64,000 nt of DNA from Alphaproteobacteria bacterium (GTDB taxonomy: Bacteria > Pseudomonadota > Alphaproteobacteria > Rhodobacterales > Rhodobacteraceae), in the NCBI GenBank assembly GCA_024280735.1, contig JAJRPO010000025.1:124001-188000 (forward strand), given 5' to 3'. Below are positions 17,094 through 27,225 of this stretch, piece by piece. Made by a program: the position numbers and the translations under genes. Positions within the stretch are counted from its first letter, which is position 1. Each line of letters opens with the position of its first letter. The notes below the pieces were generated by a model. It was not told the DNA's origin and made no database searches. It worked only from the letters and a program-made list of their open reading frames with translations.

Positions 17094-17486
17094 ATGAACT
17101 ACCTGATCCCCAGCCTCATCATCACTTTGTTTCTGTCGGCCTGTTTCAAAGACGAAACAATATCCGGCCAGACCAGTGCTTCCGATACTTGGGTTTTGCA
17201 GTCCCTTAACGGAATGTCAGTTCCCACCCATATCACCCTAACCTTCCCCGAGAAGGGCAGTATCGCAGGCCAAGCCCCGTGCAATGCCTATGGCGCGGCC
17301 CAAACTGCCCCGCTGCCATGGTTTGAAATCGGCCCGATCCGAGCGACAAAACGTGCTTGTGAAGCCTTGGCTCTCGAGCAGGAATATCTGGCGGCGCTGG
17401 CTAAGATGACCTTGATTGAACGGAAAGGGACCACCTTGCTGCTCAGCAACAACAACGATCAGTATCTGGAGTTTGTGAAAAACTAA
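17094..17486 (+). CDS. META-domain (HslJ-like) lipoprotein
   Basis: A 130-residue protein starting MNYLIPSLIITLFLSAC, a lipoprotein signal peptide with lipobox LSAC and the acylated cysteine at position 17. The body matches the META/HslJ domain: DTWVLQSLNGM, then ITLTFPEKGSIAGQAPCNAYGA, then GPIRATKRACE. HslJ-type proteins are heat-shock or novobiocin-resistance associated, and their biochemical role is uncertain. ATG 17094 is preferred over TTG 17079. Its stop overlaps the 3' end of recO by 4 bases (convergent). Confidence 0.8.
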   Translation: MNYLIPSLIITLFLSACFKDETISGQTSASDTWVLQSLNGMSVPTHITLTFPEKGSIAGQAPCNAYGAAQTAPLPWFEIGPIRATKRACEALALEQEYLAALAKMTLIERKGTTLLLSNNNDQYLEFVKN

Positions 17487-18202
17487 CGGCTCAAAACCGC
17501 GACCAAACGCGTGCGCGCCGCGGGCAGCGGCCTGTTACCCAAAGAAGCCGCCAACCACCGTTCCAAAAAGTAACCTGTCGTTTTCAATGCATCTCGGACA
17601 TCCTCTTTCGAGGCGCTCCCATTTCCCAACCGCAAAAACAGTGGCAAAGGCAGTAACTTCTCGGCCCAAACGCCCGCCCCTTGGCGGCTAACCGCGCGCC
17701 CGCTTTTCGGGGATACATAGATCAATTCTTGCAGGCCACCCGTGGCCGCACAACTGGAAAAGTCTAGCCCAAAACCCAACTCCTCTAGCAGCTGTAATTC
17801 CCACAAGGCGTAAATTGACGGCCATTCCTGATCGCCCTGCAAAGCATCAAACAAGGCAAGGGTACTAGCGTATAATTCCGGCATAACCATCCGCTCGGGA
17901 AACGCAAAACACACCAGCGCCGAAATCGCTCCAAGGGCGGCCAGTGCCGCGCGGTCCGCCATAACGCCGCTGCGTGATTGCAGCAGCTCCACACGGTAAC
18001 TGCCCAGATGCTCCTCAAGGCGCGCGCGCCATTCCAGCTCCACCTGATTGCCGGGCTGCAACACGGGCGTCATACGCCGCGACGCACCGCCGCGCACCAC
18101 GCCTGCGTGCCGCCCATGCTCCACCGTCAAAACTTCGATAATCGCAGAGGTCTCTCCGTGCTTGCGCACCGAAACAATCACCCCTTCATCTCGCCAATCC
18201 AT
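17483..18202 (-). CDS. recO: DNA repair protein RecO
   Basis: A 239-residue protein with the N-terminal OB-fold start MDWRDEGVIVSVRKHGETS and the VVRGGASRRMTPVLQPGNQVE segment typical of RecO. A helical C-terminal domain with ELQLLEELGFGLDFSSCAATG follows. RecO acts with RecR to load RecA at SSB-coated gaps. It is the last gene of a long minus-strand run that starts at folK; recO after era is a frequent bacterial arrangement. Confidence 0.93.
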   Translation of the reverse strand: MDWRDEGVIVSVRKHGETSAIIEVLTVEHGRHAGVVRGGASRRMTPVLQPGNQVELEWRARLEEHLGSYRVELLQSRSGVMADRAALAALGAISALVCFAFPERMVMPELYASTLALFDALQGDQEWPSIYALWELQLLEELGFGLDFSSCAATGGLQELIYVSPKSGRAVSRQGAGVWAEKLLPLPLFLRLGNGSASKEDVRDALKTTGYFLERWLAASLGNRPLPAARTRLVAVLSR

Positions 18203-18259
18203 GGCATCAGCCTAGGGCCTGTTTGCCCTGTTGAACAGCGTCAAACGGCAGCCGCAAAC

Positions 18260-19291
18260 CTATTTGTTTACTTGAACCAATCGCGCGCCCAGCACCTCTG
18301 CCCGCTCTAGTGCGCCCTCAAGATAGCCACCAAATTCTTGCGCCATTTCCGAGCCGCCAAAATGCAAATGACCGTCCCACAATTGGCTCAACTCGGGCGG
18401 CAAACCATACTGCGGGTGTTCTCGCAATGGCGCATGATCGCGCGAACTCGCGGTTTCAGAGGCGAAGGCCCAATCGGCCAGAATGGCCTGCAAAGGGTGC
18501 AATGCCTGCACACCAAACAAACGCCCCAACTGTACCGTCGCTGCCGCAATCAAAGCATCGCGTTGACCCAACCGATGCACCGCAGGCACCCCGACAAATC
18601 CAAACAGTGCCGCAGGTTGGCCAGAGAGTGCCGAGGCATCATGGATTTCCACAAGCGGTCCGAGGTGGCTCATTGCATCACCGGACTGGCCCGCGTCGCG
18701 CCAAAAAGGCCGCTCGTAAATCGCAAGGAATTTGGCCTGCCCGCCCATCCACGTCGGGATGGCATTCAAGGCATTTTGCACGGGTTTATCCAAACCAGCA
18801 ATCCCAGCCGCCACCCTTGGCGGTATCGCCAAGACGATGTGTTCGGCCCTGGTTCCCCCATTTACTAACCCATGGCTGATATGTGTCACAGGAGTATTCA
18901 AATGAAGCCGATTGGCGGGCAGGCTTTGAACCAACCCATCGATAATTGCCGCCATCCCGCCGTGAATGCGCAAGGACCCCTGCATAGACGAGAAGCCTTG
19001 ATTGCGATGCACCTGACCGGCCTCGTCCTCAAACATCAAATCGCCGTTAGAATACTGCTCAAACACTTGCAACTGAAACCGCTGAACCAATGCCGCCATA
19101 TGGGGTTGGCCGTGCCAGAACCAAGACGGCCCAAGATCAAAGCCTGCACCACCTGCGCTCGCCCGTTTGATCCGTCCGCCAAACCTAGCGCGCGCCTCGA
19201 TCAGTTGGAAATCAATTCCAGCCTTGTGCAGATTGGACGCCAGCGCCAACCCAGCAAGACCACCCCCAACGATAAGCACATCTGCCTGCAT
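18260..19291 (-). CDS. FAD-dependent amine oxidase-like oxidoreductase
   Basis: A 343-residue flavoprotein. The N-terminal dinucleotide-binding motif is VLIVGGGLAGLALASNL, followed by EARARFGGRI (the second GG motif of the amine oxidase family). The C-terminus has HLHFGGSEMAQEFGGYLEGA, the usual last FAD-binding segment. It is shorter than typical monoamine oxidases (about 450), so the substrate-binding domain is reduced. The substrate is unknown. The start ATG directly follows the DUF1491 stop, indicating co-transcription. Confidence 0.8.
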   Translation of the reverse strand: MQADVLIVGGGLAGLALASNLHKAGIDFQLIEARARFGGRIKRASAGGAGFDLGPSWFWHGQPHMAALVQRFQLQVFEQYSNGDLMFEDEAGQVHRNQGFSSMQGSLRIHGGMAAIIDGLVQSLPANRLHLNTPVTHISHGLVNGGTRAEHIVLAIPPRVAAGIAGLDKPVQNALNAIPTWMGGQAKFLAIYERPFWRDAGQSGDAMSHLGPLVEIHDASALSGQPAALFGFVGVPAVHRLGQRDALIAAATVQLGRLFGVQALHPLQAILADWAFASETASSRDHAPLREHPQYGLPPELSQLWDGHLHFGGSEMAQEFGGYLEGALERAEVLGARLVQVNK

Positions 19292-19618
19292 TCAGCTTAG
19301 ACCTTCTTCGTCCAGCAAATGCCGCCCGTCGCGATCCTCGACCTCGACAATCCACAGGTCCGGATCAAAGCTGCGTTGCTTGGTCAGCACAGCGTCCACA
19401 TCGCGCTCCGCGCCCTCTGCCAGAATCACCCAAATGCGACTCCCATCCAGATCATAACTGCGTTGATAGGCAACGGCCGTGCCGTCCAGCGGCGCTTGTT
19501 TCACCAGAATTGCCCCCGCCGTGGCGTCGCCTTTGGCGGTCACATAGGCGGGAATATTGGCCAAAGACAACCGCCTGAGATACGCGTGAACCCAGAACTC
19601 GGCGGTCAGACGGGTCAT
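19292..19618 (-). CDS. DUF1491 family protein
   Basis: A 108-residue protein starting MTRLTAEFWVHAYLRRL, with ATAGAILVKQAPLDG and a DPDLWIVEVEDRDGRHLL tail. This is the pattern of DUF1491, a small alphaproteobacterial family of unknown function often next to era/recO. It has no signal peptide or membrane helix. It lies 5 bases after era and abuts the oxidoreductase gene (TGA-ATG). Confidence 0.8.
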   Translation of the reverse strand: MTRLTAEFWVHAYLRRLSLANIPAYVTAKGDATAGAILVKQAPLDGTAVAYQRSYDLDGSRIWVILAEGAERDVDAVLTKQRSFDPDLWIVEVEDRDGRHLLDEEGLS

Positions 19619-19623
19619 TGCAG

Positions 19624-20538
19624 CTAGGCCTTGGTGTCAGAGAAGTTAAGCCCCATCTCGGTAAACCGCTCCGCCTCTTTCTCCCAGTTTGGCCGTACTT
19701 TGACCTGCAAGAACAGATGCACTTCACAGCCCACCATCTCTTTCAACTCCGCGCGTGAGGCCATGCTCACCGACTTGATCGTCTCACCCTTGGGGCCCAG
19801 AGTGATCCCTTTGTGTCCGTCACGGGTCACATAGATCACCTGATCGATCCGCACAGTGCCATCCTTGCGGTTTTCCCAGTTTTCGGTCTCCACGGTCAGG
19901 AAATACGGCAATTCCTGATGCAGTCGTAACATCAGTTTTTCGCGGGTTATTTCGGCGGCAAGCATCCGCATCGGCACATCGGCGATTTGATCGTCAGGGT
20001 AATGCCACGGGCCAACCGGCAAGGCCGCTGCCAGATATTTGCGCAACGAATCCACACCATGCCCTTTTTCGGCAGAGATCATAAACGTCTCTTCAAAATC
20101 AAACGCCTCGTTCAATTCTTGCGTAAGGGCCAGCAGTTTGTCAGCCTTAACTTTATCGATCTTGTTGATCGCCAGAACTATCTTGGTCTTGGAGCCCACG
20201 CGATTTTTCAACCCTTCCAGTATCATCTTAACGCCCGGTGAAATGCCCCGATGGGCCTCGACCAGCAACACCGTAATATCACCATCAGCCGCCCCCGCCC
20301 AAGCAGCCGCCACCATGGCCCGATCCAAATTGCGCCGCGTGCGGAACAGGCCGGGTGTGTCAATAAACACAATTTGCGTTTGCCCTTCCATCGCGATGCC
20401 GCGAATACGGGCGCGGGTGGTTTGCACCTTATGGGTTACAATCGAAACCTTGGCTCCGACGATCCGGTTCATCAGCGTTGACTTACCGGCGTTCGGCTCG
20501 CCTATCAGGGCCACAAATCCACAGCGTTTATCAGTCAT
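19624..20538 (-). CDS. era: GTPase Era
   Basis: A 304-residue GTPase with G1 IGEPNAGKST, G3 DTPG and G4 NKID, then a C-terminal KH domain around GHKGITLGPKGETIKSVSM. Era binds the 3' end of 16S rRNA and is needed for 30S maturation. It directly follows rnc (1-base gap), the classical rnc-era pairing. Confidence 0.97.
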   Translation of the reverse strand: MTDKRCGFVALIGEPNAGKSTLMNRIVGAKVSIVTHKVQTTRARIRGIAMEGQTQIVFIDTPGLFRTRRNLDRAMVAAAWAGAADGDITVLLVEAHRGISPGVKMILEGLKNRVGSKTKIVLAINKIDKVKADKLLALTQELNEAFDFEETFMISAEKGHGVDSLRKYLAAALPVGPWHYPDDQIADVPMRMLAAEITREKLMLRLHQELPYFLTVETENWENRKDGTVRIDQVIYVTRDGHKGITLGPKGETIKSVSMASRAELKEMVGCEVHLFLQVKVRPNWEKEAERFTEMGLNFSDTKA

Positions 20539-20539
20539 G

Positions 20540-21220
20540 TCATTTATCCAGTTTTTCCAGCATTGCAGCGGCGGCGGCCTGCTGTGCTTGTCGTTTCGAC
20601 GGCGCGTTTGCTTTGGTTACATTACCATCACCTAGGCGTGCTTCAATTTCAAATACGGGGGCATGATCGGGGCCTGAGCGGCCAACCTCGACATACTCCG
20701 GTGGTTCCATGCCGCGCGACTGTGCCCATTCTTGCAGGCTGGTTTTGGCGTCGCGTGCGTCTTTCTCAGCTGATGAGATCCGCTTGCCCCACAGACGCAA
20801 CACCAGCGCCCGCGCCACGTCAAACCCTGCATCAACGTAAACTGCAGCAATCACCGCCTCCAGTGCGTCGGCCAGCAGCGCTTGTTTGCGTCGCCCGCCC
20901 GACAGCATTTCAGAGCGTCCCATTTTTAGCGCCGCCCCTAGATCAACATCGCGGGCGACTTCGGCGCAAGTTTCCTTGCGTACCATCGCATTAAAACGCG
21001 GGGCGAGCAAACCCTCGGCGGCATTCCGGTCATGGTTCAGCAATGCCTCACACATCACCAAACCCAGCACACGGTCGCCCAAAAATTCAAGCCGTTGATT
21101 GTCATCGCGGGTGGGCGAGGACAGGGATGAATGCGTCATCGCCTCTATTAGCAATTCAGGCCGTGCAAAGACATGCCCCAAACGGACCTGAAATTCCTTG
21201 AGTTCGGCGGCGAGCTTCAC
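20540..21220 (-). CDS. rnc: Ribonuclease III
   Basis: A 226-residue double-strand-specific RNase. The signature is [14 protein letters not shown] with catalytic Glu/Asp, plus the downstream [16 protein letters not shown] with the second acidic pair. A C-terminal double-stranded-RNA-binding domain ends in [16 protein letters not shown]. The start overlaps the lepB stop by 4 bases, giving the lepB-rnc-era order common in proteobacteria. Confidence 0.97.
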   Translation of the reverse strand: MKLAAELKEFQVRLGHVFARPELLIEAMTHSSLSSPTRDDNQRLEFLGDRVLGLVMCEALLNHDRNAAEGLLAPRFNAMVRKETCAEVARDVDLGAALKMGRSEMLSGGRRKQALLADALEAVIAAVYVDAGFDVARALVLRLWGKRISSAEKDARDAKTSLQEWAQSRGMEPPEYVEVGRSGPDHAPVFEIEARLGDGNVTKANAPSKRQAQQAAAAAMLEKLDK

Positions 21221-22011
21221 TCTAGCCCCTTAAAGAATCGATCGCTGCGCCACGTCCAGAACGCCAGTATCGACGACCCGGCAGAAGAGAACATCACACG
21301 ATCCGCGCGGCCAACAAGATAGGACGCCGGTACAAAACCAACGCCTGCACGGCTATCGGCTGAATTGTCGCGGTTATCACCCATAAAGAAATACTTGCCC
21401 TCAGGCACAGCAAAAACATTGGTATTGTCATTGCCGATTTCTGCAATATCCAGCACAGGGTGTGTGACGCCATTCGGCAGCGTTTCGGTAAATTGTTGCT
21501 TGATACAATCGCCACCAAGGCCAACAGGCCGGTTTGCACATTGTGGCAAGTTACCCATCGGGCCTTGCATGTCTTTGACTTCAACAAATTTCCCCGCCTC
21601 GACCAAATCAACGGGCTGATCGTTAATGTGCAAACGGCCCCGTATCATCTGAATTTTGTCGCCGGGCAGGCCGATAAGCCGCTTAATATAATCCGCCTCG
21701 TGTTTTGGATGTTTAAACACGATAATATCGCCGCGCTCGGGGTCCGATCCCAACAACCGCCCATCCCAGTCCTTGGCAAAGCCACACAGGTTGTAATTGC
21801 CAATTGTCGGGCAAGGCGCCCAGGAAAAGCCATAGGTGAATTTGTTCACAAACAGGAAATCGCCAATAAGCAGCGTCGGTTTCATCGAGCCTGACGGGAT
21901 CCAGAACGGTTGAAACAGGATGGTGCGGATGATGCCCGCCATTAACAACGCCCAAAAGACCGTTTTGAAGGTTTCGGCGATTCCGCCGGATGATTTTTCG
22001 CTGCTCGCCAT
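21217..22011 (-). CDS. lepB: Signal peptidase I
   Basis: 264 residues. An N-terminal transmembrane helix ([20 protein letters not shown]) precedes the catalytic Ser in [13 protein letters not shown]. The catalytic Lys is in [13 protein letters not shown], and the C-terminal box [11 protein letters not shown] is intact. It cleaves Sec and Tat signal peptides on the periplasmic side of the inner membrane. It is followed by rnc with a 4-base overlap. Confidence 0.96.
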   Translation of the reverse strand: MASSEKSSGGIAETFKTVFWALLMAGIIRTILFQPFWIPSGSMKPTLLIGDFLFVNKFTYGFSWAPCPTIGNYNLCGFAKDWDGRLLGSDPERGDIIVFKHPKHEADYIKRLIGLPGDKIQMIRGRLHINDQPVDLVEAGKFVEVKDMQGPMGNLPQCANRPVGLGGDCIKQQFTETLPNGVTHPVLDIAEIGNDNTNVFAVPEGKYFFMGDNRDNSADSRAGVGFVPASYLVGRADRVMFSSAGSSILAFWTWRSDRFFKGLE

Positions 22012-22074
22012 GTGCCGTGCCTTTGGGGTAAGAATTCCAGTGCTACATGGCGTTTTGTGGGGGATTAGTCAACC

Positions 22075-22482
22075 TCAGCCGCGATCAACAGGTTGCGCGT
22101 CAATCACTACAAAGGCCTGCGCCCAAGGATGATCATCGGTCAAGGATACATGAACCGTCGCCGTATACCCCTTCGGCGTCATTTTCGCCAGCCGCTCTGC
22201 TGCCCAACCGGTTAACTCCATCACCGGCTGCCCCGTGCGCAGGTTCTTTACCGACATATCTTTCCAGCTAATCCCCATCGCCAAGCCAGTGCCCAGCGCC
22301 TTTGAACACGCCTCCTTGGCGGCCCAGCGCTTGGCATAGGTTCCAGCCACATCCTTGCGCCGCTCCGCCTTGGCTTGTTCAATCTCGGTAAAAACCCGAT
22401 TGCGAAAACGATCGCCGAAACGATCCAACGTGCCGGAAATCCGCTCAATATTCGCCATGTCGGTGCCGATGCCGAGGATCAT
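22075..22482 (-). CDS. acpS: Holo-[acyl-carrier-protein] synthase
   Basis: A 135-residue phosphopantetheinyl transferase of the AcpS type. [15 protein letters not shown] holds the Mg-binding Asp, and [15 protein letters not shown] holds the second metal-binding Glu. It transfers 4'-phosphopantetheine from CoA to ACP. The true start is ATG 22482, which overlaps the lysE-family stop by ATGA; the longer open frame to 22710 lies inside that gene. pdxJ-(lysE)-acpS-lepB is a common order with one extra gene inserted. Confidence 0.95.
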   Translation of the reverse strand: MILGIGTDMANIERISGTLDRFGDRFRNRVFTEIEQAKAERRKDVAGTYAKRWAAKEACSKALGTGLAMGISWKDMSVKNLRTGQPVMELTGWAAERLAKMTPKGYTATVHVSLTDDHPWAQAFVVIDAQPVDRG

Positions 22483-23099
22483 TGCCGTGCAACCAATATT
22501 CCAACGCCCGCAGCGCCGAAAAGCATGCCGAATGTGCCTGTAATCCAGCGGCCAAAACGTTGGTAAACGGCCAAAGCGCGATTCGTCGATAAAACCCACG
22601 CATAGGCAGGGAACATAAACAACGAACACGTGCCTAAAGTCAGGCCAACGATCAACAATTCCGCAGTGCCCGATCCCGGCGGTACCGCAACACTGAATAC
22701 CGCGCCCCAACCGAATACCGGTTTGGGGTTGGTTAAGTGGATCAGCAGGCCCTTGAGATAAGATGCCTTTAGGGTGCTTTCCGTCCCTCGCCCCGCCTGA
22801 ATAGTCCGCGAATTCAGCGCCGCTTTGACAGATTTATATCCCAGCCAAATCAAATAGGCCGCCGCAACATAGCGCAGCATTTCAACCGCCCATGCGTTTG
22901 CGATCATCAGCGCGCCCAAACCCAAAGCGGCGGATAGACCCCAAAAGGCCGAGCCTGAAAACACACCAAGTGCCAAAGACACACCGTGCGCGCGCCCTTG
23001 TTCCATCGACGTGCCTGCAATGGCCATGGTCGCAGGGCCGGGGCTTATCCCACCCAAGAACCAAACAACCGTTAGCAAAAACAACTCGAACGCACTCAT
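22479..23099 (-). CDS. LysE/RhtB family amino-acid exporter
   Basis: A 206-residue membrane protein with about six hydrophobic segments. The family signature appears near the N-terminus as [14 protein letters not shown], and [14 protein letters not shown] follows in the middle. Members export amino acids such as lysine, threonine or homoserine; the substrate cannot be read from sequence. It is inserted between pdxJ (2-base gap) and acpS (4-base overlap), so it is co-transcribed with housekeeping genes without obvious functional connection. Confidence 0.88.
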   Translation of the reverse strand: MSAFELFLLTVVWFLGGISPGPATMAIAGTSMEQGRAHGVSLALGVFSGSAFWGLSAALGLGALMIANAWAVEMLRYVAAAYLIWLGYKSVKAALNSRTIQAGRGTESTLKASYLKGLLIHLTNPKPVFGWGAVFSVAVPPGSGTAELLIVGLTLGTCSLFMFPAYAWVLSTNRALAVYQRFGRWITGTFGMLFGAAGVGILVARQ

Positions 23100-23101
23100 G
23101 A

Positions 23102-23890
23102 TTAGGCCACCCCAACCCCAAATGCCTCATTGCGGGCCTCGTCCATCAAGGAGCGCATCCGGCGGATGGCGCTGTCCAGGCCGGAAAACATCGCCTCGCC
23201 GATCAGGAAATGGCCGATGTTCAATTCCATCACCTCGGGAAAGGCGGCAATCGGTTTTACCGTGTCATAGGTCAGCCCGTGGCCTGCGTGGACTTCTAGC
23301 CCCAATTCGGTTGCATAAGCAGACATATCCCGCAAACGCTCCAACTCCGCGTCACGTGCATCAAAACGCCCCTCGGCGTGGGCGTCGCAATAGGCCCCTG
23401 TGTGCAATTCAATCACGGGCGCACCAATGCGGGCGGCGGCCTCAATTTGGCGTCGCTCTGCTGCGATAAAAATAGACACGCGGCAGCCGGCCTCCCGCAG
23501 GGGCGCAATGAAATGTGCCAGCTTGTTTTCTTCTTTCGCCACTTCTAACCCACCCTCGGTGGTGCGTTCCTCGCGTTTTTCCGGCACAATGCACACCGCA
23601 TGGGGTGTGTGGCGCAGGGCAATGGCCAACATCTCATCTGTTGCGGCCATTTCAAAGTTGAGCGGAACCCTAAGCCCGGCCATCAACCCATCAATATCCG
23701 TATCGGTTATATGGCGGCGATCTTCGCGCAGATGCGCCGTAATCCCGTCAGCGCCGGCCTTTTCCGCCAAAAGCCCCGCCCGCAAAGGGTCGGGGTAAGC
23801 CCCGCCGCGCGCGTTGCGCACGGTTGCTACGTGATCGATGTTAATGCCCAAACGCAGTCTGCCTAAAGGCATGGTCAAAGTTCCGGTCAT
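23102..23890 (-). CDS. pdxJ: Pyridoxine 5'-phosphate synthase
   Basis: A 262-residue TIM-barrel enzyme that condenses 3-amino-2-oxopropyl phosphate with deoxyxylulose 5-phosphate. Conserved blocks are [29 protein letters not shown], the glutamate-containing [11 protein letters not shown], and [10 protein letters not shown] with its catalytic histidine. ATG 23890 has AGGAGT 8 bases upstream; the later in-frame ATG at 23872 is less well supported. Confidence 0.96.
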   Translation of the reverse strand: MTGTLTMPLGRLRLGINIDHVATVRNARGGAYPDPLRAGLLAEKAGADGITAHLREDRRHITDTDIDGLMAGLRVPLNFEMAATDEMLAIALRHTPHAVCIVPEKREERTTEGGLEVAKEENKLAHFIAPLREAGCRVSIFIAAERRQIEAAARIGAPVIELHTGAYCDAHAEGRFDARDAELERLRDMSAYATELGLEVHAGHGLTYDTVKPIAAFPEVMELNIGHFLIGEAMFSGLDSAIRRMRSLMDEARNEAFGVGVA

Positions 23891-23932
23891 GGTCCGACTC
23901 CTGTTGAATACAGAACCAGCCTAGCGCGTTTG

Positions 23933-24574
23933 TTAAACCCCGTCAGCCCCGTCCTTACGTTTCGCGCGAAGTTCTTTGAACTTGGCCAACAACCGCCCTT
24001 TACGGCGTTGTTGGTACAGGGCAACAACGGGTCGAAGCGCATAATAACTGATGATGCCGCAAATGATTCCCGGCACCAATCCCCCCACCAGATACGGTAG
24101 GAATACATCGTGAAAAAATTCGTAAAACCCGCTCCAAGGCGCGGGATCGCCACCAAAAATGGATTTAAAATTGGACCAAACTGTACCTGCCGCCTCTGAG
24201 AAGCTGGACTTCAGTTTGAACCATACGGTTTCCTCGCGACTCTGCCCCAACATCAGCAAGCCTAGCTGATAACTGGTTGTGGCAATAAACGGGAAGGTAA
24301 TCGGATTGCCAACCCAAGTTCCCAATAGCGATGCAATCATATTGCCGCGCATCACATAAGCCAGCGCCATGGCGGATACAAAGTGAAACCCGAACAACGG
24401 CGTAAAGGAAATAAAGGCCCCGCAAGCAAATCCAATCGCAATCTTATGGGGTGAATCTGGCAAACGCTTTATCCGCAGCCCAACATAGTTGAGCACCCGC
24501 ACCCATCCGGCGCGCGGGTAAAAGGCCTCCATCACGGATTCCCAATACGATCTTGGTTTGCGGCGTTTAAACAC
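23933..24574 (-). CDS. DUF2062 membrane protein
   Basis: A 213-residue protein with a basic N-terminus and three to four hydrophobic segments. The DUF2062 core is visible as IAIGFACGAFISFTPLFGFH and GTWVGNPITFPF. The C-terminus is highly basic (RRKGRLLAKFKELRAKRK). Function is unknown; relatives appear in envelope or polysaccharide contexts. It lies between rsh and pdxJ in the same direction, with gaps of about 42 bases on each side. Confidence 0.82.
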   Translation of the reverse strand: MFKRRKPRSYWESVMEAFYPRAGWVRVLNYVGLRIKRLPDSPHKIAIGFACGAFISFTPLFGFHFVSAMALAYVMRGNMIASLLGTWVGNPITFPFIATTSYQLGLLMLGQSREETVWFKLKSSFSEAAGTVWSNFKSIFGGDPAPWSGFYEFFHDVFLPYLVGGLVPGIICGIISYYALRPVVALYQQRRKGRLLAKFKELRAKRKDGADGV

Positions 24575-24616
24575 GCTTGCTCCTGCCTTTGGCGCACCCC
24601 GGCACCGATTGTTGTC

Positions 24617-26734
24617 TTAGGTGTCCCTATTTTTTCTCACACATTGCGAGACATCCGAATCAGCCTCAATCGCCGTGACGACATGTATCAGATGTTCCAC
24701 ATCCCGAACCTCTATATCAACCGTCATCCTGTAAAAATCTTGTTTACGATCGGTAATTTTTAAATCAGAGATATTTGCATTCTGTTCACCGATCAATGTG
24801 CAAATACGCCCCAGAACGCCCGAATCATTCGCCATCGTTATTTGCAGCGTTGCCCGTTGGTTTGGCAGGCGCAGCCCTTGTGACCAATGCAAATCAATCC
24901 AGCGCTCCGGTTCTGAATCGTAAAGTTGCAAACGCTCGCAGTTAATCGCGTGAACGAGAACACCTTTGCCCCGCGTGGCAATGCCAACAATACGTTCGCC
25001 AGGCAAAGGTTGACAACAATCCGCAGGTTGGGCGAATTGATCCGCCTCCAACCCCAGAATGCGCTCTGGTGGCAAATCAGATTTGGCGTCACTCTTGCGG
25101 ATAAGCTCTGGATACAGAACGCCTACCAACTCCGTGCCCGTCATCTCTGCGGTGCCCATCTTGGCCAGCAATGCCTCCGTATTTGCTAAACCTAAATGGT
25201 TGGCCGCCGTAGACAAGGCCTTGTCGGTCGCCTTTTTCCCCACATGTTCCAGCGCGACACGGGCCAATTCACGCCCAAGGCGCACCTGACCCTCTTGATG
25301 CTCCGCTCGCAAAGCCCGCCGGATCGCCGATTTGGCGCGCCCCGTCACAACAATATCCATCCAAGTAGATTGCGGCTTTTGCCCTTGTGCTGTTGTCACT
25401 TGAATTGATTGGCCATTGCGCAATCGAGTCCACAGGGGCACACGGCGCCCGTCAACCTTGGCTCCAACGCAGGCCGACCCAATCCGCGTGTGGATTGCAT
25501 AGGCAAAATCAATCGGCGTTGCCCCGCGTGGCAGACGGATCACGTCGCCTTTCGGTGTAAAGCAAAACACCTGATCCGCGAACATTTCCAGTTTCACATG
25601 TTCCAAAAACTCGTCGTTGGTCGAATCTTCGTTGCTAAACCGCTCTGTCAGGCTGGCGAGCCAAGTGAAAGGGTCAACCGCAAAAGGGTTCTCTACGCGC
25701 TCGCCATTGCGATAAGACCAATGTGCTGCAACACCCGTTTCCGCCACGTCGTGCATTTCCTGTGTGCGTATCTGGATTTCCACCCGCTTACCGTCACGCC
25801 CGGAAACCGTGGTGTGCAGCGAGCGATAACCGTTGGATTTTGGCTGGCTAACATAATCCTTGAACCGCCCCGGCACCGCCATCCAACGGCGGTGCACAGC
25901 GCCCAGAACCTTGTAAACGTCATCCTCGTGTTCGGTGATGATCCGAAAGCCATAAATATCGGACAGCCGCGAAAAACCCTCTTTCTTCTCTTCCATCTTG
26001 CGCCAGATGGAATAGGGTTTTTTCTCACGACCAATGACCAAAGCTTTGACCTGTGACGCCGCAAGAACATCCTCGATATCACCGGTAATCTTGGTAACAA
26101 CATCGCCAGTTTCTTTGCGTAGATTCAAAAAACGCCGCATGATCGAGTTGCGACCCTCCGGGTTCAAAACCCGAAATGACAGGTCTTCCAACTCCTCGCG
26201 CATCCATTGCATGCCCATGCGCCCGGCCAAGGGGGCAAAAATATCCATCGTCTCATGGGCCTTTTGCGCCTGCTTTTCGTTGCGCATGTGGCGGATGGTG
26301 CGCATGTTGTGCAGACGGTCCCCCAGCTTAACCAGTATGACCCGCACATCCTTGGACATCGCCAACAGCAGCTTGCGAAAATTCTCGGCTTGTTTGTCGT
26401 CTTTGGAACTCAGCTCCAGATTGGTCAGCTTGGTAACGCCATCCACCAGTTGCGCCACCTCGTTGCCAAACAGATCGGCAACTTCGTGATAAGTAGCATC
26501 GGTGTCCTCGATGGTGTCATGCAGCAGGGCGGTGATGATTGTATCATCATCCAAACGCTGCTCGGCCATCAGACGGGCAACGGCAACGGGATGGGTGAAA
26601 TACGGCTCGCCCGAATGGCGCATTTGGCCATCGTGCATCTTCAGGCCATAAGCATAGGCAGCCGCAACGCGGTCTGTATCGGAATTGGGATTATACCCTT
26701 TAATCTGGTCGATCAGCTCTTTAACCGCGATCAT
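24617..26734 (-). CDS. rsh: Bifunctional (p)ppGpp synthetase/hydrolase Rsh
   Basis: A 705-residue RelA/SpoT homologue. The N-terminal HD hydrolase domain has the metal-binding histidines in RHSGEPYFTHPVAVA, LLHDTIEDTD and GDRLHNMRT. The synthetase domain follows with LSDIYGFRIIT and QPKSNGYRSLHTTV. TGS (FTPKGDVIRLPRGATPIDFAYA) and ACT domains complete the protein. The intact HD residues indicate that it can hydrolyse as well as make (p)ppGpp, as usual for the single Rsh of alphaproteobacteria. It is downstream of rpoZ, the omega subunit that takes part in ppGpp binding. Confidence 0.96.
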   Translation of the reverse strand: MIAVKELIDQIKGYNPNSDTDRVAAAYAYGLKMHDGQMRHSGEPYFTHPVAVARLMAEQRLDDDTIITALLHDTIEDTDATYHEVADLFGNEVAQLVDGVTKLTNLELSSKDDKQAENFRKLLLAMSKDVRVILVKLGDRLHNMRTIRHMRNEKQAQKAHETMDIFAPLAGRMGMQWMREELEDLSFRVLNPEGRNSIMRRFLNLRKETGDVVTKITGDIEDVLAASQVKALVIGREKKPYSIWRKMEEKKEGFSRLSDIYGFRIITEHEDDVYKVLGAVHRRWMAVPGRFKDYVSQPKSNGYRSLHTTVSGRDGKRVEIQIRTQEMHDVAETGVAAHWSYRNGERVENPFAVDPFTWLASLTERFSNEDSTNDEFLEHVKLEMFADQVFCFTPKGDVIRLPRGATPIDFAYAIHTRIGSACVGAKVDGRRVPLWTRLRNGQSIQVTTAQGQKPQSTWMDIVVTGRAKSAIRRALRAEHQEGQVRLGRELARVALEHVGKKATDKALSTAANHLGLANTEALLAKMGTAEMTGTELVGVLYPELIRKSDAKSDLPPERILGLEADQFAQPADCCQPLPGERIVGIATRGKGVLVHAINCERLQLYDSEPERWIDLHWSQGLRLPNQRATLQITMANDSGVLGRICTLIGEQNANISDLKITDRKQDFYRMTVDIEVRDVEHLIHVVTAIEADSDVSQCVRKNRDT

Positions 26735-26753
26735 TCTTGGGTGGTTCCTGACT

Positions 26754-26796
26754 AGAGCGTTTCGACTTTCCGGATCGGCCTTAATACAGGCCGATC
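26754..26796. repeat. AGAGCGTTTC motif with a 9-bp hairpin between rpoZ and rsh
   Basis: AGAGCGTTTC (26754-26763) is followed by GATCGGCCT (26773-26781), a 6-base loop TAATAC, and AGGCCGATC (26788-26796), a perfect stem. It lies in the 71-base gap between the rpoZ stop and the rsh start. No T-run follows on the transcribed strand, so it may be a processing site, a partial attenuator, or part of a dispersed repeat. Confidence 0.6.
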
Positions 26797-26805
26797 AACG
26801 GCAGA

Positions 26806-27156
26806 TTATTTCATCTCTTGCGCTTCCATCAAGGCACGCAACAGGTTTTCCTCAGACATGTCGTCCTCGGGTTTGTCGTTCTCGGCGCCCATCAACAAGG
26901 CCATCTGATCTTCTTCAGGCTCATCAACTTCGATCTGCGTTTGAAGCGCTTGGATCGCTGCTTCGCGCAGATATTCCGCTGTCATGGTTTCCTCAGCGAT
27001 TTCACGCAGGGCCACAACCGGGTTTTTGTCGTTGTCACGCGGAACGGTCAATTCTGACCCCATAGAAATCTCACGCGCACGGTGCGCGGCCAACATGACC
27101 AACTCAAAATGGTTGGCGACTTTGTCTACACAATCTTCGACGGTTACACGGGCCAT
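26806..27156 (-). CDS. rpoZ: RNA polymerase omega subunit
   Basis: A 116-residue omega subunit. [30 protein letters not shown] is the classic N-terminal pattern, here read in two parts: [13 protein letters not shown] and then [26 protein letters not shown] closes the conserved core, and a long acidic C-terminal tail is typical of alphaproteobacteria. ATG 27156 has GGAG about 7 bases upstream; the frame upstream to 27222 is unsupported. rpoZ before rsh is a conserved arrangement. Confidence 0.95.
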   Translation of the reverse strand: MARVTVEDCVDKVANHFELVMLAAHRAREISMGSELTVPRDNDKNPVVALREIAEETMTAEYLREAAIQALQTQIEVDEPEEDQMALLMGAENDKPEDDMSEENLLRALMEAQEMK

Positions 27157-27225
27157 AGGGCGACTCCAGCTTGCGGGATATACAGAAAGCCAGCAGATAA
27201 GGCGTTTATGTTGCAATGGCAAGGG